Source: Candidatus Nanohalarchaeota archaeon (GTDB lineage Archaea > EX4484-52). Taken from it: a stretch of DNA of 14,406 bases. Shown here piece after piece: positions 12,527 to 14,406 of the stretch. Position 1 is the first letter of the stretch, and each line of letters starts with the position of its first letter. Under the pieces are notes generated by a model. The model was not told the DNA's origin, ran no database searches, and worked only from the letters and a program-made list of their open reading frames with translations. The DNA lies in contig DAOVUW010000014.1 of assembly GCA_030632385.1 (NCBI GenBank), positions 1-14,406 of the forward strand, written 5' to 3'. Position numbers and translations under genes: made by a program.

Positions 12527-13841
12527 TTAGTTTTTCAATATCTTTTAGATTAGCATTTATTTGCATTTCTGTATGTTTTTCCAAATCTTTGAGTGTGACT
12601 TTTTTTGCTTCATCAATATCCTTTCCGACAATTATCAAATATCTTATTTTTTCCCGGTCTGCATATTTTATCTGATTTGCCAGTTTTCTTTCTGTAATTT
12701 CAGTTTCAATAATTGTGTTTTTTGATTTCAATATTTTCCTCAATTTTGCTGCCAGTTGCTTTGATTTGCCTTTATATTCTGCATCGGCATTTGCGATAAA
12801 TATTGCGTTTTTATTCATTTTTTGCGTTTCGTCTTCTTTTCTTTTTGAAATGAAATAATCCAGCAGGCGGTCAACACCAATTGAAATGCCGGTGCATGGA
12901 ACCTCTTTATTCATGAAATGACCAAGCATTTTATCATATCTACCACCAGAACATATACTGCCTAATTTCTTTTCTCTATTAATTGTTGTTTCAAAAACGC
13001 AACCTGTGTAATAATCAAGTCCTCTCACAATACATAAATTACATTCACAGGTGTTGCTTATTCCATAAGCTTCTAAATATTCTGAAAGTTCTTCAAGTTC
13101 TTTTATTCCTTCTTCTGCAATATTATTTTTTTCAAAAGAGACTTTATTTTTTATGATTTTTATTGCGTCTTTTATTGGTCCTTTTATTTCAAAAGAGGAT
13201 AATATTTTGTCTGCCTGCGTCTTTTGGATATTGTATTTTTCAAATTCTTTGTGTAATTTTTCTCTGCTTAATTTGTCGATTTTATCGATTGTCCGCATAA
13301 CACCTATTTTTATGGATTCATCAATTTTTAGATGATTTAGAATACCGTCTGTTAGTTTTCTGTTGTTTATGGAAAATGTAAACTCTGTCAATCCGATATT
13401 TTTTAATGCATAATAAGCGCAAAACAAGATCTGGGCATCGGCAGATGTATCTGTTGAACCAATAATATCTATATCGCACTGGGAAAATTCCCTATATCTT
13501 CCTTTTTTTGTATCTTCGTATCTCCACACTTTTCCGGTTCTCTGGAGTTTTTGAGGTATTGAAAAATTTGTATTCTGCGACAAATATCTTGCAAGAGGCA
13601 CAGTTAAATCATATCTTAAGCCGACTCTTCTTTTGGAAAAATCATAAAAATTATATGTCTGTTTTTCTATTTCTTCCCCGCCTGAACCTTCTTTTGTCAA
13701 TGTGTCAAAATACTCTAAAACAGGGGTGTCTATTTTTTTAAAATTAAAACTGCTGAAAGTCTCTTCTGCCTTGCTGATAATCATGTCTTTTCTCTTCATC
13801 ATATCGGCATCGAAATCTCTCATTCCCTTTACTCGCATCAT
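12519..13841 (-). CDS. hisS: histidyl-tRNA synthetase
   Basis: A 440-residue class II synthetase that charges tRNA-His. VKGMRDF at the N-terminus is the family opening. Motif 2 is RTGKVWRYEDT...GRYREFSQCDID (101-125), the histidine-binding motif is RGLDYYTG (273-280), and motif 3 is GISIGVDRLL (318-327). The anticodon-binding domain occupies about 345-440 (IFIANADAEYK...IKYADREKIRYLIIVG). Length is normal. Glutamates and arginines expected in the adenylate site are present, so it is a true HisRS and not the HisZ paralogue. Two adjacent ATGs (13841 and 13838) could start it; a TATA box 25 bp upstream favours a leaderless start at 13841. The last 8 bp overlap the phosphohexomutase gene tail-to-tail. 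Confidence 0.96.
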   Translation of the reverse strand: MMRVKGMRDFDADMMKRKDMIISKAEETFSSFNFKKIDTPVLEYFDTLTKEGSGGEEIEKQTYNFYDFSKRRVGLRYDLTVPLARYLSQNTNFSIPQKLQRTGKVWRYEDTKKGRYREFSQCDIDIIGSTDTSADAQILFCAYYALKNIGLTEFTFSINNRKLTDGILNHLKIDESIKIGVMRTIDKIDKLSREKLHKEFEKYNIQKTQADKILSSFEIKGPIKDAIKIIKNKVSFEKNNIAEEGIKELEELSEYLEAYGISNTCECNLCIVRGLDYYTGCVFETTINREKKLGSICSGGRYDKMLGHFMNKEVPCTGISIGVDRLLDYFISKRKEDETQKMNKNAIFIANADAEYKGKSKQLAAKLRKILKSKNTIIETEITERKLANQIKYADREKIRYLIIVGKDIDEAKKVTLKDLEKHTEMQINANLKDIEKLIK

Positions 13842-13862
13842 ATAGAGAAATAATAATTGATA

Positions 13863-13870
13863 TTTATAAA
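13863..13870 (-). promoter_or_regulatory. TATA box of hisS
   Basis: TTTATAAA, itself palindromic, centred about 25 bp upstream of the hisS ATG at 13841. The spacing fits a leaderless transcript. No Shine-Dalgarno sequence lies between. Confidence 0.6.
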
Positions 13871-13903
13871 TACCTTTCTCTCAAAAAAGTTTTTAAAACA
13901 AAT

Positions 13904-14128
13904 TTAATATTTTCCTAGTGTTAATACTTTTAATACCCCTTTAAGACCGCCCCAAGCGAATATGAGACCAATAATTCCATATACTATATTTACAGCAAGT
14001 GTTATCATTTCATTTGAAATTAAAGGAAGTAAATATGGTTGTAAGGCAAATACATATATGGCTCCTACAATTGCTAATTTAATAACAAAAGCAAATGCTA
14101 ATTTAAACATATAAATAACTTTTTCCAT
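13904..14128 (-). CDS. small two-helix membrane protein
   Basis: A 74-residue membrane protein starting MEKVIYMFKLAFAF. The first helix spans about 8-33, interrupted near residue 30 by QPYLLP, and the second about 41-62 (TLAVNIVYGIIGLIFAWGG). A short basic tail, LKGVLKVLTLGKY, follows. No family is recognised; the GLKGVLKVLTLGKY ending is distinctive and could be used to find relatives. The frame extends four codons further upstream, but the ATG at 14128 has a TATA box 26-27 bp away. It lies between hisS and a HIT-family gene on the same strand, each apparently transcribed separately. Confidence 0.65.
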   Translation of the reverse strand: MEKVIYMFKLAFAFVIKLAIVGAIYVFALQPYLLPLISNEMITLAVNIVYGIIGLIFAWGGLKGVLKVLTLGKY

Positions 14129-14150
14129 ATAAGAATACAAATACTAAAAG

Positions 14151-14158
14151 TATAAAAA
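14151..14158 (-). promoter_or_regulatory. TATA box of the two-helix membrane protein gene
   Basis: TTTTTATA on the minus strand, centred 26-27 bp upstream of the ATG at 14128. It fixes the start choice for that gene and implies a leaderless transcript. Confidence 0.55.
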
Positions 14159-14202
14159 TTTACAATGCTTTATGTATCAGTATTTTCTAAAGACAAAGAA
14201 AA

Positions 14203-14406
14203 TTATTCTCCCTTTACCATCCTCAAAACGCTTTTGAAATCCTTTTTATTAATTTTAGGTTCTTCTTCAAATCGAGGGATTATATGAAAATGCACATGCG
14301 GTATCAACTGTCCTGCAATTTTCCCGTTATTTTGGACTATATTTAATCCATCGCATTTCAGATTTTTTTTCACCATCAAAGAAACTTTTCTTATTGCCTC
14401 AATTAC
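14203..14406 (-). CDS. HIT-family nucleotide hydrolase, C-terminal part
   Basis: The last 67 residues of a histidine-triad protein; the 5' part lies beyond the right edge. The diagnostic run GLNIVQNNGKIAGQLIPHVH continues into FHIIPRF, giving the triad H-V-H-F-H, with the central catalytic histidine expected to form a nucleotidyl intermediate. The GQ-x2-PHVHFHIIPR context matches HINT/Fhit-like enzymes that hydrolyse AMP-linked or dinucleoside substrates. The tail ends with a charged segment (KINKKDFKSVLRMVKGE). The substrate cannot be told from this portion. The stop at 14203 is 62 bp upstream of the TATA box region of the two-helix membrane protein gene's start, on the same strand. Confidence 0.9.
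   Translation of the reverse strand, partial: VIEAIRKVSLMVKKNLKCDGLNIVQNNGKIAGQLIPHVHFHIIPRFEEEPKINKKDFKSVLRMVKGE

Noticed and set aside
1..14406. CRISPR array, insertion sequence, phage or defence island
   Set aside because: No regularly spaced repeats, transposase, integrase or known defence genes were found; the genes are ordinary housekeeping types.

Overview
This 14.4-kb window is strongly A+T-rich chromosomal DNA from an archaeon. Domain-level markers are the archaea-specific amidotransferase subunit GatE, initiation factor aIF1A, ribosomal protein L40e, an archaeal NOG1-type GTPase, a stand-alone MetRS-beta OB-fold protein and a HerA/DUF87 ATPase. Several TATA boxes sit 24-27 bp upstream of start codons, which indicates leaderless transcripts. 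Small scattered single-gene units, many tiny membrane or secreted proteins and few operons suggest a DPANN lineage (Woesearchaeota, Pacearchaeota or relatives), but that placement is inference; no rRNA is present to settle it.

Layout, left to right. 1-336: no convincing gene, one hairpin. 337-2459: L40e and a HerA-like ATPase, same strand, 11 bp apart. 2506-3366: a surface-anchored protein with signal segment, beta-rich ectodomain and C-terminal membrane anchor, facing a small frameshifted pilin-like ORF (3377-3536, minus). 3617-4543: a translation cluster, namely MetRS-beta OB protein, a 29-residue very basic protein resembling the mS38/AURKAIP1-COX24 family, tRNA-Pro(UGG) and aIF1A. 4557-4853 (minus): a small membrane/cysteine-rich ORF split by one in-frame TAA. 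4893-6917: porB (minus) and, divergently, a six-helix membrane protein overlapping a 57-residue 2x[4Fe-4S] ferredoxin; one TATA element lies exactly midway between the two start codons. 7111-8115: NOG1-like GTPase. 8234-8691: cupin, with a 40-residue ORF of unknown nature opposite. 8697-10571 (minus): gatE. 10572-11188: a gene-poor gap with a possible gene remnant, a possible 34-residue ORF and a 13-bp perfect inverted repeat abutting the next promoter. 11189-12526: phosphohexomutase, overlapping tail-to-tail by 8 bp with hisS (12519-13841, minus). 13904-14128: two-helix membrane protein. 14203-14406: 3' part of a HIT-family gene running off the right edge.

Functionally the window is mostly translation (L40e, MetRS-beta, the mS38-like peptide, tRNA-Pro, aIF1A, GatE, HisS, NOG1) with a fragment of pyruvate:ferredoxin metabolism (PorB plus ferredoxin) and cell-surface or sugar-phosphate genes. 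I found no CRISPR array, insertion sequence, phage module or defence system. The most interesting items are small: the mS38-like basic peptide, the shared bidirectional TATA between porB and the ferredoxin unit, the two disrupted small membrane ORFs, the tRNA-aIF1A linkage and the phosphomutase active-site variant.
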